Positions 1-8,436 of a stretch of 57,750 nucleotides of DNA are shown piece by piece. The notes beneath the pieces were generated by a model. The model did not search any database, was not told the origin of the DNA, and saw nothing but the letters and a program-made list of their open reading frames with translations. The position numbers and the translations under genes are program-made. Numbering within the stretch: the stretch's first letter is position 1; each line of letters opens with the position of its first letter. The stretch is from Candidatus Desulfofervidaceae bacterium (GTDB lineage: Bacteria > Desulfobacterota > Desulfofervidia > Desulfofervidales > Desulfofervidaceae), in the NCBI GenBank assembly GCA_027064585.1, contig JAMOPI010000012.1, positions 1 through 57,750 of the forward strand. The letters are read 5' to 3'.

Positions 1-102
1 TTCAAAAAATGGATGCGGGAGGCGGTAGGATTTTTATTTGCTCTTTTTGTCTTGATCTGGAATGAGCAATATGAAAAGCAATTGGGGCCGGTTGGAAGCT
101 AA
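1..102 (+). CDS. C-terminal end of an unidentified protein (partial)
   Basis: Frame 1 is open from the window edge to a TAA at 100-102 and encodes 33 residues. They comprise a basic start, a hydrophobic stretch that could be one membrane helix (about residues 9-19), and a charged polar tail. The family cannot be recognised from so little. An open frame of this length at an edge can occur by chance, so this is a tentative call. Confidence 0.35.
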   Translation, partial: FKKWMREAVGFLFALFVLIWNEQYEKQLGPVGS

Positions 103-108
103 AACAGA

Positions 109-125
109 GTTTTTCAGGGACGACT
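109..125 (+). repeat. 17-nt sequence repeated in inverse orientation at 57626-57642
   Basis: GTTTTTCAGGGACGACT occurs here and as its exact reverse complement near the other end of the window. Both copies are intergenic. Flanking bases are only loosely similar. It is probably a member of a dispersed short repeat family; no transposase is adjacent to either copy. Confidence 0.6.
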
Positions 126-211
126 AAACTATTTTTAAGCAAATAGAAGGATTTCTTGCAGAGGGGATGGAGCTATGTTATAGTCTTTATAAAGATAAAG
201 GAGATGTTAGG

Positions 212-1015
212 ATGATTAGACAACCCATTGTCGCTGGTCAGTTTTATCCAGATAGCCCAGAGCTACTTAAGCAGTATCTAGACCGATATATAGTTAAGTC
301 TAAACAAAAGGAGCCGGCCTTAGGGGCAGTATGCCCTCACGCAGGCTATATATTTTCGGGAGGGGTAGCCGGGGCCGTATATGGCAAGCTAGCCATCCCA
401 GATACAGTCGTTATTTTAGGGCCAAATCATACAGGTATCGGTGATCCCTTTGCGGTTATGGCTGAGGGAGTATGGGTTACCCCTTTGGGCGAGGTAGAGA
501 TAGAAGAAAAACTGGCTGCACTTATCTTAAATGAAACAGAACTTTTTAGCCCAGATGTAAATGCCCATCGTTATGAACATTCCATAGAGGTACAATTGCC
601 CTTTTTGCAATACTTTAAGAAAGATTTTCGTTTTGTGCCCATCGTTTTGTCCCATACCTGGTATAGTAATTGTGAATTATTGGGTAATGCCCTTGCCAGA
701 GCAATAAAGAATTTTGGTCAACCAGTGCTTATCATTGCCAGTAGTGATATGACTCACTATGAACCTGATAAACAGGCAAGGGTAAAAGATAAGATGGCCA
801 TTGACCAGATCTTGGCCCTAGATCCAGCAGGGCTTTATGAGGTTGTGCATACTAACAACATTACTATGTGTGGTATTATTCCGGCCACCGTCATGCTGGT
901 TGCCTCTAAACAGTTGGGTGCACAAAAGGCAGAGCTTGTGCATTATGCTACTTCTGGAGATATTTCTGGTGATTATGGCAGTGTTGTTGGATATGCTGGT
1001 ATCATCGTCAAATGA
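212..1015 (+). CDS. amrB: AmmeMemoRadiSam system protein B (MEMO1 family)
   Basis: This is a 267-residue MEMO1-family protein, related to class III extradiol dioxygenases. The N-terminal [16 protein letters not shown] signature, the [13 protein letters not shown] segment and the [10 protein letters not shown] segment near residue 177 are typical. In bacteria the family occurs with an AMMECR1 protein and a radical SAM enzyme in the AmmeMemoRadiSam set, whose reaction is not established; those partners are not in this window. The start at 212 is preferred over the upstream ATG at 167 because AAAGGAG lies about 9 nt before it and family members begin at this methionine. The stop overlaps the region just before gltX, so the two are probably co-transcribed. 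Confidence 0.85.
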   Translation: MIRQPIVAGQFYPDSPELLKQYLDRYIVKSKQKEPALGAVCPHAGYIFSGGVAGAVYGKLAIPDTVVILGPNHTGIGDPFAVMAEGVWVTPLGEVEIEEKLAALILNETELFSPDVNAHRYEHSIEVQLPFLQYFKKDFRFVPIVLSHTWYSNCELLGNALARAIKNFGQPVLIIASSDMTHYEPDKQARVKDKMAIDQILALDPAGLYEVVHTNNITMCGIIPATVMLVASKQLGAQKAELVHYATSGDISGDYGSVVGYAGIIVK

Positions 1016-1026
1016 AGGGGAGAGAA

Positions 1027-2421
1027 ATGAGTAAGGTTGTTACGCGCTTTCCACCAAGTCCAACCGGCCATTTGCACATCGGTGGGGCGAGAACTGCTTT
1101 GTTTAACTGGCTTTTTGCCAGACACCATCATGGCAAATTTGTTTTAAGGATTGAGGATACAGATAGGGTTCGCTCTAAACCAGAATATGTAGACGACATT
1201 CTCGCTGGCCTAAAGTGGCTTGGTCTTAACTGGGATGAAGGTCCTTATTTTCAATCCCAGCGCATGGAAATTTATAAACAACACATTGAAAAGCTCCTCG
1301 CCGAAGGAAAGGCTTACTACTGCTATTGTACGCCGGAGGAGTTAGAAAGAAAACGTAAAGAGGCCATGGCCAGAGGGGAAAAACCTCGTTATGATGGCAC
1401 TTGCCGATTTAAAAACCTCCCCCCCAAACCAGGGGCAGTAGTGCGGTTTAAGAGCAATCTTGTGGGAGAAACAGTCGTCAATGACCTTATTCATGGCCCT
1501 ATTGTATTTAACAATGCCGAATTAGACGATTGGATTCTCCAGCGCAGTGATGGCACGCCGACATACAATTTTGTCGTAGTAGTGGACGATGCCACCATGG
1601 GTATCACGCATGTCATCAGGGGTGATGACCATATTAATAATACCCCAAAGCAAATCCAGCTTTATGAGGCCCTTGGGTATGAACCACCAGCCTTTGCCCA
1701 TGTGCCCATGATTTTAGGACCAGATAAGACCAAATTAAGTAAAAGACACGGTGCGGCCTCGGTGCTTGAATATAAGGAAATGGGCTTTTTACCTGAAGCC
1801 ATGGTCAACTTCTTGGCCCGCCTTGGTTGGTCCTATGGCGATCAGGAAATTTTTAGCCTGCAGGAGCTCATTGAAAAGTTTGATATTAAACGCATTGGCA
1901 AGTCAGCGGCGGTGTTTAATCAGGAAAAACTTCTCTGGCTCAATGCTCATTACATTAAAGAAACACCGGATGAAAAACTGGCTGATTTGCTAGTGCCTTT
2001 TTTAGAAAAGAAGAAATATCCACCTGCCCCTAAGGAATATGTTGTCAAGGTGGTGCAGACCCTGAAGACAAGGGCCAAAACCCTGGTTGAAATGGCGGAG
2101 ATGGCCGACTTTTATTTTCTTGAAGACATTGCCTATGACCCCAAGGCCGAAAAAAAGTTTCTGGTGCCAGAGGTAAGGCCGGCCCTAGAAGAAATGCTTA
2201 AGGCCATGCAGCAAATGCCATCCTTAAATGAAGAACAACTTGAGCAAGTCTTTAGGGCAATCCAGCAAAAATATGGTCTCAAACCCCGCAACTTTGCGCA
2301 GGCCATTCGCGTTTCCCTTACAGGGCGCACTGTTAGCCCGGGCCTCTTTGAGGTCATGACCGTTTTGGGTAAGGAACGGGTGATCAAGCGCCTGAAAGCG
2401 GGCATTGATAGGATAAAATGA
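1027..2421 (+). CDS. gltX: glutamyl-tRNA synthetase
   Basis: This is a class I aminoacyl-tRNA synthetase of 464 residues that charges tRNA-Glu in the cytoplasm. The HIGH-type motif HLHIGG lies at residues 15-20 and the KMSKS-type motif KLSKRHG starts near residue 236. A Cys-rich zinc-binding insertion (CYC...C) lies around residues 98-127, and the C-terminal half is the helical anticodon-binding domain. The start at 1027 follows the purine-rich GGGGAGAG; an upstream ATG at 1012 overlaps the amrB stop and would add five non-conserved residues. Bacteria with indirect Gln-tRNA charging use a non-discriminating form of this enzyme; the sequence alone does not settle which form this is. Confidence 0.95.
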   Translation: MSKVVTRFPPSPTGHLHIGGARTALFNWLFARHHHGKFVLRIEDTDRVRSKPEYVDDILAGLKWLGLNWDEGPYFQSQRMEIYKQHIEKLLAEGKAYYCYCTPEELERKRKEAMARGEKPRYDGTCRFKNLPPKPGAVVRFKSNLVGETVVNDLIHGPIVFNNAELDDWILQRSDGTPTYNFVVVVDDATMGITHVIRGDDHINNTPKQIQLYEALGYEPPAFAHVPMILGPDKTKLSKRHGAASVLEYKEMGFLPEAMVNFLARLGWSYGDQEIFSLQELIEKFDIKRIGKSAAVFNQEKLLWLNAHYIKETPDEKLADLLVPFLEKKKYPPAPKEYVVKVVQTLKTRAKTLVEMAEMADFYFLEDIAYDPKAEKKFLVPEVRPALEEMLKAMQQMPSLNEEQLEQVFRAIQQKYGLKPRNFAQAIRVSLTGRTVSPGLFEVMTVLGKERVIKRLKAGIDRIK

Positions 2422-2441
2422 AGGGTTGACCTCTTACTACC

Positions 2442-3113
2442 ATGCAGCAGTTGATAGAATCCCCCCTTTCTCCTATCACGCAGCAGTTGATGGATATTTA
2501 TAACACCCTTTATCAGCACTTTGGCCCCCAACACTGGTGGCCAGGGGAGACTCCTTTTGAAATTACGGTAGGTGCCATTTTAACGCAAAACACGGCCTGG
2601 AGGAATGTAGAAAAGGCCATTTTAAACCTAAAAAGGGCGGGTCTTTTAGCACCAGAGGCCCTTTATAGACTGCCTTTACCCTATTTAGCCACGCTTATTC
2701 GGCCAGCGGGATTTTTTAATTTGAAGGCCAAGCGCTTAAAAAACTTTCTGGAATTTTTATTTAAAGAATATGAAGGTGACTTAGACCGCATGTTTAAAGA
2801 AGATACCAACACCTTACGGGAAAAACTGCTTAAAGTACGGGGAATTGGTCCTGAGACGGCCGACAGCATCCTTCTTTATGCTGGAGGCAAACCCACCTTT
2901 GTCGTAGATGCCTATACCAGACGCATCCTCTCTCGTCACAACCTCATTTCTGAAGAGGCCGATTATGAAGAGATAAGAAGTTTCTTTATGGATCACCTCC
3001 CGGAAGACGCTGGTCTTTTTAACGAATACCACGCCCTCTTAGTGGCCTTGGGCAAGACATACTGCCGCCCAAAGCCTTTATGTGAAAAATGTGTCCTGAA
3101 AGATTTATTTTAA
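2442..3113 (+). CDS. endonuclease III-related DNA glycosylase (MagIII-like)
   Basis: This is a helix-hairpin-helix-GPD base-excision repair glycosylase of 223 residues. The HhH segment reads VRGIGPETADSI. The catalytic lysine of endonuclease III (in GVGRKTA) is replaced by Glu, whereas the conserved Asp is kept in FVVDAYTRR. This pattern resembles MagIII-type monofunctional 3-methyladenine glycosylases rather than AP-lyase enzymes. Cysteines for the C-terminal [4Fe-4S] loop read C-x5-C-x2-C, but the fourth position is Phe, the last residue of the protein. A 12-nt direct repeat (2444-2455 and 2480-2491) in frame at the 5' end makes the start uncertain; 2490 is an alternative. It lies 20 nt after gltX. 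Confidence 0.8.
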   Translation: MQQLIESPLSPITQQLMDIYNTLYQHFGPQHWWPGETPFEITVGAILTQNTAWRNVEKAILNLKRAGLLAPEALYRLPLPYLATLIRPAGFFNLKAKRLKNFLEFLFKEYEGDLDRMFKEDTNTLREKLLKVRGIGPETADSILLYAGGKPTFVVDAYTRRILSRHNLISEEADYEEIRSFFMDHLPEDAGLFNEYHALLVALGKTYCRPKPLCEKCVLKDLF

Positions 3114-3138
3114 ATATAATTAGCTAAACAGCAAGATG

Positions 3139-3179
3139 TCCACCCAGCTGGCCAAAGGTCTTTGGGCAAGCCCGGTGGG
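3139..3179. other. imperfect nested inverted repeat in a convergent gap
   Basis: The 79-nt gap between the converging glycosylase gene and ihfA contains CCACC (3140-3144) matched by GGTGG (3174-3178), enclosing CCAAAG (3152-3157) matched by CTTTGG (3160-3165). There is no strong U-tract on either strand, so a terminator role is only a possibility. Confidence 0.3.
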
Positions 3180-3192
3180 AATATGAAAATCG

Positions 3193-3468
3193 CTAAATCT
3201 TCTCTAATTCCCGACTGGCCTTAAAGGTAACAGTGGCATAGGCCGGCACGTGGATCATTTCACCTGTAGCTGGATGTTTGACCCGTTTGGACTTACGTAA
3301 TACTGGCTGCCACTTGCCAAAGCGTACAATCTTAACCTCTTCACCTTGTTGCAGGCGCGTTTTTATAATGTCCAGTGTTTCGTTAACCACGTCTTTAATC
3401 AACAATTTAGGTAATCCCATTTGTTTATGAATGTGTTCTATGATGTCTTTCTTCGTCATTTTCATCAC
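3193..3468 (-). CDS. ihfA: integration host factor / HU family DNA-binding protein
   Basis: This is a 91-residue HU/IHF-fold protein. It has the N-terminal helical dimerisation part (TKKDIIEHIHKQMGLPK) and the beta-arm region with VRFGKWQPVLRKSKRVKHPATGEMI, where HPATGE replaces the usual NPxTGE loop that intercalates into DNA. It is the last gene of the thrS-to-pheT operon, and its ATG overlaps the pheT stop by 4 nt. The pheS-pheT-ihfA order is the arrangement found in many proteobacteria, which supports the alpha-subunit assignment. IHF bends DNA and acts as a dimer; the beta partner is not in the window, so a homodimeric HU-like protein is possible. Confidence 0.85.
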   Translation of the reverse strand: MMKMTKKDIIEHIHKQMGLPKLLIKDVVNETLDIIKTRLQQGEEVKIVRFGKWQPVLRKSKRVKHPATGEMIHVPAYATVTFKASRELEKI

Positions 3469-5870
3469 CTCACCGTGATTTGAAATTGCTTTAATATTTT
3501 ATTTACGATCGTTTTATGGATTTTTTCTACCTCTTCATCAGTAAGTGTGCGGTCAGGAGCACGATAGACAAGACGATAAGTTAAACTTTTAGTTCCTTCA
3601 GGGATTCCTTTTCCTTGATAAACATCTATGATAGAAATTTTTTCTAAGTAAGATACCTTTAGGTCAAAAACAAAATCCTCTATCTCCTGGGCTACAAAGT
3701 CCAAGGGTACAATAAAGGCGGCGTCTCTACTGGTAAAGGGAAACTTAGGTAGAGGTTTAAACCGTTTTTGGTCAGGCATACAACCAAGCAGGGCATCAAT
3801 ATCCAGCTCAAACACAAAGGCCGTATATTTTAAATCCCAAGCCTCTTGTACCTCAGGATGAATTTCACCTAAATAACCAATAGTTTTATCCTCTTTAATT
3901 ACATAGGCCGACCGCGCCGGATGCAGATAGGGAATGTCTTCCTGAAAGACAAATTTTACTCCTTCTATTCCTATAGCCTTAAGTAGGGCTTCTATGTTGC
4001 CTTTAAGGTCATAAAAATCTGCCTCTTGGGGAGGATTAAAGTGCCAGGAGAAATCATAGTGATAACCACTTAAGATACCACCTAATTTATATCTTTCTTC
4101 AGGAAGATTATTTTCTTTGTGTTGGAAAAAGACCTTACTCAACTCAAACAACCGCAGATGACTAATCTGCTGACGCCTGTTGTAATCACAGGCCTCTAAT
4201 AGGCCAGGGATAAGGGTAGAACGCATGACCGCCCGCTCGCTGGTAAGGGGATTAAGGAGTTTTGGTACCTTACGTAAAGGGTGATTTTGAGGAAGACGCA
4301 ACTTATCAAAAATTTTAGGATCAATAAAAGCATAAGTAATGACTTCTGACCAGCCCAACCCGGCCATGATGTCTTTGATCTGTTCCCGAATCTTTTGGGC
4401 AAAGGAAATTGGTTTTGCTTTAAGAGGGATAACCGGAAAAGAAGAGGGAATATTTTCATAGCCATAAAGACGGGCAACTTCCTCAATGAAGTCAATTTCT
4501 CTTTCTAGATCATGCCGATAACTTGGTGGGATAAGCTCTAGGGTATTATCGCCTTCTTTCACCTCTATCTGCAAGGCCTTAAGTATATCTACTACTTGTT
4601 CCTTTTTTATTTCCATCCCCAAAATTTGTTTTACGCGTGGGATGCGGAGAAAGACACGCTTGGGCCGATAGGGCTTAGGATAGACGTCAATAGCCCTTGG
4701 AGCTACCTTTCCTGCAGCAAGAAGCTGCATCAGGTAACTCGCCCGCTGGGCAGCAAAAAAGGTGTCTTCAGGATCTACTTCCCTTTCAAAGCGGTAAGAA
4801 GCCTCGGTAGAAATACCTAGCCGCTTGGCCGTCTTACGAATGGTGACCGGGTTAAAATAGGCACTTTCTAAAAAGACATGTCTGGTTTCAGGAGTAATTT
4901 CTGAATTATGCCCGCCCATGATCCCCGCCAGGGCAATGGGTCCTTTAAGGTCGCAAATAAGAAGATCTAAAGAAGTTAAAGCATGTTCCTTACCGTCTAA
5001 GGTAGTAATTCTTTCCCCTTCTTTGGCCAAGCGCACAATGATATGTTTTTTGGCAATCCTTTCGGCATCAAAGGCATGTAAGGGTTGACCGCATTCTAAC
5101 ATGACATAATTAGTGATATCTACGATGTTATTGATCGGTCTAATGCCGGCCAAAAGCAACCTCGCCTGCATCCACCAGGGAGAAGGACCTAATTTAATGT
5201 CTCTAATGAGCCGACCCACATAACGATAGCAGTGGTCTGGATGAACGACTGTAACTTTAAATTCCTCATCAGCAGGTGCCCCCGTTTCTTCTATATTTAC
5301 TTCAGGATAGCGAACTTTTTGTTTAGTCAAGGCCGCTATTTCTCTAGCTACACCTAAGATGCTTAAACAATCGCCCCGATTTGGGGTAATAGAGACTTCA
5401 AGAACAGCGTCATCAAGTCCAAGGGCCTCGGCCAAGGTGAGGCCTATTTTTAAATCTTTAGGTAAGGTCCAAATGCCACTGTGGTCTTCACCCAAGCCTA
5501 ATTCCTTTTGGGAACAAAGCATGCCTGGAGATTTTATCCCCCTTATTTTGGTCTTTTTTACCTCTAACCCAGAGGGAAGCTTGCATCCAGGTAATGCCAG
5601 GGGTACCCGCATACCTTCTCTTACATTGGGAGCACCACACACAATTTCAAGTTTGTCCTCGCCTAAAGAAACCACACAGATTTTTAATCTGTCGGCATTG
5701 GGATGGGGCTTAACGGTTTCTATTTGACCTACGACGACCTTTTTAAGATAAGAAAAGGGTTCTTCTATGCCTTCTACTTCCAACCCGGTCATGGTCAACC
5801 GTTCGGCCAGCTCTGCCGGGGAATAGGGAAAATCTACAAATTCTTTCAACCACTTAACCGGTACAAGCAT
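3465..5870 (-). CDS. pheT: phenylalanyl-tRNA synthetase beta subunit
   Basis: At 801 residues this is the usual length for PheT, which forms an alpha2-beta2 enzyme with PheS to charge tRNA-Phe. Domains in order are: an N-terminal tRNA-binding OB fold (about 40-150, with CGAPNVREGMRVPLALPG), the B3/B4 editing domain (about 210-390), B5 (about 400-475), a catalytic-like core, and a C-terminal ferredoxin-fold anticodon-binding domain starting near PKFPFTSRDAAFIVP. It lies 10 nt after pheS and overlaps ihfA by 4 nt, so it is translated within the same polycistron. Confidence 0.96.
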   Translation of the reverse strand: MLVPVKWLKEFVDFPYSPAELAERLTMTGLEVEGIEEPFSYLKKVVVGQIETVKPHPNADRLKICVVSLGEDKLEIVCGAPNVREGMRVPLALPGCKLPSGLEVKKTKIRGIKSPGMLCSQKELGLGEDHSGIWTLPKDLKIGLTLAEALGLDDAVLEVSITPNRGDCLSILGVAREIAALTKQKVRYPEVNIEETGAPADEEFKVTVVHPDHCYRYVGRLIRDIKLGPSPWWMQARLLLAGIRPINNIVDITNYVMLECGQPLHAFDAERIAKKHIIVRLAKEGERITTLDGKEHALTSLDLLICDLKGPIALAGIMGGHNSEITPETRHVFLESAYFNPVTIRKTAKRLGISTEASYRFEREVDPEDTFFAAQRASYLMQLLAAGKVAPRAIDVYPKPYRPKRVFLRIPRVKQILGMEIKKEQVVDILKALQIEVKEGDNTLELIPPSYRHDLEREIDFIEEVARLYGYENIPSSFPVIPLKAKPISFAQKIREQIKDIMAGLGWSEVITYAFIDPKIFDKLRLPQNHPLRKVPKLLNPLTSERAVMRSTLIPGLLEACDYNRRQQISHLRLFELSKVFFQHKENNLPEERYKLGGILSGYHYDFSWHFNPPQEADFYDLKGNIEALLKAIGIEGVKFVFQEDIPYLHPARSAYVIKEDKTIGYLGEIHPEVQEAWDLKYTAFVFELDIDALLGCMPDQKRFKPLPKFPFTSRDAAFIVPLDFVAQEIEDFVFDLKVSYLEKISIIDVYQGKGIPEGTKSLTYRLVYRAPDRTLTDEEVEKIHKTIVNKILKQFQITVR

Positions 5871-5880
5871 AAATTGACCT

Positions 5881-6939
5881 CTAAAATTGCCTTAAAAAGC
5901 GCAGGTGGTTTTCAAAGAAAAGGCGAATGTCATCAATGCCATACTTAAGCATAGCAATACGTTCTACCCCTAAGCCAAAGGCAAACCCAGTCCATTCTTC
6001 AGGGTCATAACCTACCTGGATAAATACGGCTGGGTCTACCATACCACACCCCAAGATTTCCAACCAGCCCGTGCCCTTACACACCCGGCAGCCCTTTCCT
6101 CCACAGATAACACAGGAGATGTCCATCTCGGCACTGGGTTCAGTAAATGGGAAATAGCTCGGCCGAAAACGGACACCGATCTTCTCTCCGAAAATGGCTT
6201 CCATAAAGGCCGTTAAAATGCCCTTTAGATGGGTAAAAGAGACATTTTTATCCACCAATAAGCCTTCTACCTGATGAAACATAGGGGTGTGGCTAACATC
6301 GGCATCGCACCGGTAGACTGCCCCCGGGGCAATGATACGTACCGGTGGAGGCTGGTTTTTCATCACCCGGATTTGAATAGAAGAGGTATGCGTACGCAAA
6401 AGGATGTCATCTTTTTCTTTAGGAAAGTGAGGAGAAAGCTTTGCTTCTTTGGCGACAAAGAAGGTATCATGCATATCCCTGGCCGGGTGATGGGGTGGAA
6501 TATTAAGGGCATCAAAGTTATAAAAGCCTACTTCCACATCTGGCCCTTCGGCAATCTCAAAACCCATCCGTAAAAAGATATCACAAATCTCCCTTAAGGT
6601 TTGGGTAATAGGATGTAAAGTGCCATAAAAATATGCCCGTCTGCCTGGGAGGGTTATGTCTAACCGAGGGCCTGTAGATAACTCCGCTTGTTTAAGGGCC
6701 TTTAGCCGCTGTTCAAGGGCCGTCTGGATCTTTTCTTTGACCTCATTACCCTTCTGCCCAATAGTAGGCCGCAGTTCAGGCGGTACGTCTTTAATGCCCC
6801 GCAGAATAGCATTAACGATTCCCTTGCGTCCCAGATACCTTACCCTAATTTCTTCTAAGGCCTCTTGGTTGTGAGCTATTTCTATAGCCGAAAGTGCCTC
6901 TTTTTCTATTTCTTCCAGACGGGCAAGTATTTCTTCCAT
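5881..6939 (-). CDS. pheS: phenylalanyl-tRNA synthetase alpha subunit
   Basis: This 352-residue class II synthetase catalytic subunit has an N-terminal coiled-coil tRNA-binding arm (about residues 1-90). The class II core contains the motif-2 region ([17 protein letters not shown]) and the motif-3 region [16 protein letters not shown] near the C-terminus. It also has the [16 protein letters not shown] insertion near residue 280, a Cys-rich loop seen in many bacterial PheS proteins. It lies 3 nt downstream of rplT in the large translation operon. Confidence 0.96.
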   Translation of the reverse strand: MEEILARLEEIEKEALSAIEIAHNQEALEEIRVRYLGRKGIVNAILRGIKDVPPELRPTIGQKGNEVKEKIQTALEQRLKALKQAELSTGPRLDITLPGRRAYFYGTLHPITQTLREICDIFLRMGFEIAEGPDVEVGFYNFDALNIPPHHPARDMHDTFFVAKEAKLSPHFPKEKDDILLRTHTSSIQIRVMKNQPPPVRIIAPGAVYRCDADVSHTPMFHQVEGLLVDKNVSFTHLKGILTAFMEAIFGEKIGVRFRPSYFPFTEPSAEMDISCVICGGKGCRVCKGTGWLEILGCGMVDPAVFIQVGYDPEEWTGFAFGLGVERIAMLKYGIDDIRLFFENHLRFLRQF

Positions 6940-6942
6940 CGT

Positions 6943-7302
6943 TTAAGCCGCCAACTTCTCCTTGGCCAGTTCTACTAACTTAGCAAACCCACTGGGATCA
7001 TGCACAGCCATATTAGCCAACATCTTCCGATTTACCTCTATGCCTGCCAGCTTTAATCCATGCATAAACCGACTATAACTTAAACCGTTTTGCCGGGAGG
7101 CCGCATTAATCCGCAAGATCCACAACCGTCTGAAATCCCGCTTACGGGCCTTTCTATCGCGATAGGCATAATTTAGAGCCCGAAAGACAGTCTCTCTGGC
7201 CCTGGCATACCACCTACCACGAGCACCCCAATAACTCTTCGCCAGTTTTAAAATCTTCTTATGCCGTCTTCTCCTCTTTGTTCCTGTCTTTACCCTTGGC
7301 AT
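6943..7302 (-). CDS. rplT: 50S ribosomal protein L20
   Basis: This 119-residue L20 has the typical basic N-terminal tail ([16 protein letters not shown]) and a globular C-terminal half ending in [10 protein letters not shown]20 is an early 23S rRNA assembly protein and, in E. coli, represses the infC-rpmI-rplT message. It follows rpmI by 13 nt. No L20 operator pseudoknot could be identified by eye. Confidence 0.97.
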   Translation of the reverse strand: MPRVKTGTKRRRRHKKILKLAKSYWGARGRWYARARETVFRALNYAYRDRKARKRDFRRLWILRINAASRQNGLSYSRFMHGLKLAGIEVNRKMLANMAVHDPSGFAKLVELAKEKLAA

Positions 7303-7315
7303 TTTCTCACCTCAC

Positions 7316-7516
7316 TTAGAAAGAATTTGGGATCAAGCGCCGCACACGTTTCATATCTGTCTTGCACACCAAGGCAAATTGCCGCAGGCGGCGTTTACGT
7401 TTAGGATTTTTTTTGCTTAAAAGATGACTGTGCCAGCCCTTTCCCCTTCTTACCTTGCCACTACCCGTAATCTTAAAACGTTTAGCTGCACTTCGATTAG
7501 TTTTAATTTTAGGCAT
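7316..7516 (-). CDS. rpmI: 50S ribosomal protein L35
   Basis: This 66-residue L35 is highly basic and has the family's MPKIKTNRSAAKRFK start and the SHLLSKKNPKRKRRLR segment. AAGGAG precedes the ATG. It lies between the small Cys-rich exported protein (7534-7902) and rplT. In most bacteria rpmI follows infC directly, so the intervening gene is a lineage-specific insertion. Confidence 0.97.
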   Translation of the reverse strand: MPKIKTNRSAAKRFKITGSGKVRRGKGWHSHLLSKKNPKRKRRLRQFALVCKTDMKRVRRLIPNSF

Positions 7517-7533
7517 TGTCTACTCCTTAAGAG

Positions 7534-7902
7534 TTATTTTGAAGGACAAAAATTAGCCGACGGGTTTTTAGCACACTCTGCTCTTATTTTTGACCTAAGC
7601 TCTTTAAGATATTCTCTTTCTTGGCGTCTTAATATTTTTATCTCTTTTACATGCTGACAAAATGGTTCTTCGGGATACTTTTTGCACAGCTCTTCCCTTT
7701 CTTGCCGCATTTCCTTAAGAATTGCCCCAATTTTTTTGCGTGTTTCCTTTATCTTTTGGCAAGTAGAATCTTCTGGCTGAGCAGAACAAAACTTTCTTAC
7801 CGTAATTCTTACCTTACCCCTAGGTATCTTTGCCCAACCTACTCCTCCTAACAAAAAAATGCCAATTATACTACCTACTATCGCTGCCTTTCTCCAAGAC
7901 AT
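7534..7902 (-). CDS. small exported Cys-rich coiled-coil protein of unknown function
   Basis: I do not recognise this 122-residue protein. Residues 1-24 look like a Sec signal peptide with cleavage after GVGWA. The mature part is highly charged and helical (KIKETRKKIGAILKEMRQER and similar), likely coiled-coil. It has six cysteines that fall roughly in pairs (near 39/48, 73/82 and 109/118), each pair about nine residues apart, suggesting three disulfides or metal sites around helical hairpins. This resembles in outline small periplasmic metal- or stress-responsive helical proteins, but no motif proves it. It sits inside the ribosomal operon between infC and rpmI, with 17 nt to rpmI, and must be co-transcribed. 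Confidence 0.75.
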   Translation of the reverse strand: MSWRKAAIVGSIIGIFLLGGVGWAKIPRGKVRITVRKFCSAQPEDSTCQKIKETRKKIGAILKEMRQEREELCKKYPEEPFCQHVKEIKILRRQEREYLKELRSKIRAECAKNPSANFCPSK

Positions 7903-7923
7903 GTTTATTCCCTCCTTAAAAAC

Positions 7924-8436
7924 TTACTTGGGTACCAAAAACATAACCATATTCCGGCCTTCCATTTGCGGCGGCTTATCTACCTTGGCAATGTCCTTCA
8001 CTTCCTCTATGATCCTATCCAGTAAGGCCTTGCCCAAATCTTTATGTACCACTTCCCTTCCCCGAAACCAAATCATCACCTTAACCCGGGCTTTATCCTC
8101 AGTTAAAAAGCGTTTAATATGCTTTAATTTAAACTGAAAATCATGTTCTTCTATTTTGGGCCGAAGCTTTATTTCTTTTATCTGCACTTGCGCCTGTTTT
8201 TTCTTGGCCTGCTGTTGTTTTTTCTTCTGTTCATACTTATACTTGCCATAATCCATAACCCGGCACACGGGCGGATTGGCATTGGGTGCTACCTCTACCA
8301 GGTCAAGCCCTTCTTCTTCAGCCCGTCGCAAAGCTTCCTGAATACTCACAATCCCAATTTGTTTTCCGTCTACGCCAATTAAACGCACTTGCCTTGCCCT
8401 GATCTGCCGATTTACTCTTACTCTGTCCCTGCTAAT
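7924..8436 (-). CDS. infC: translation initiation factor IF-3, AUU start
   Basis: The 170-residue product has the IF3 N-domain ([20 protein letters not shown]), a lysine/glutamine-rich linker and the C-domain ending FLVPK. The first GTG in frame (8388) would cut off the conserved segment [12 protein letters not shown]. Reading upstream in the same frame reaches ATT at 8436-8434, preceded by AAAGGAGG about 8 nt before, and no ATG/GTG/TTG lies between. This ATT overlaps the thrS stop TAG by one base. E. coli infC also begins with AUU, which IF3 itself discriminates against, giving autoregulation. The same control is therefore likely here. Confidence 0.88.
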   Translation of the reverse strand: MSRDRVRVNRQIRARQVRLIGVDGKQIGIVSIQEALRRAEEEGLDLVEVAPNANPPVCRVMDYGKYKYEQKKKQQQAKKKQAQVQIKEIKLRPKIEEHDFQFKLKHIKRFLTEDKARVKVMIWFRGREVVHKDLGKALLDRIIEEVKDIAKVDKPPQMEGRNMVMFLVPK

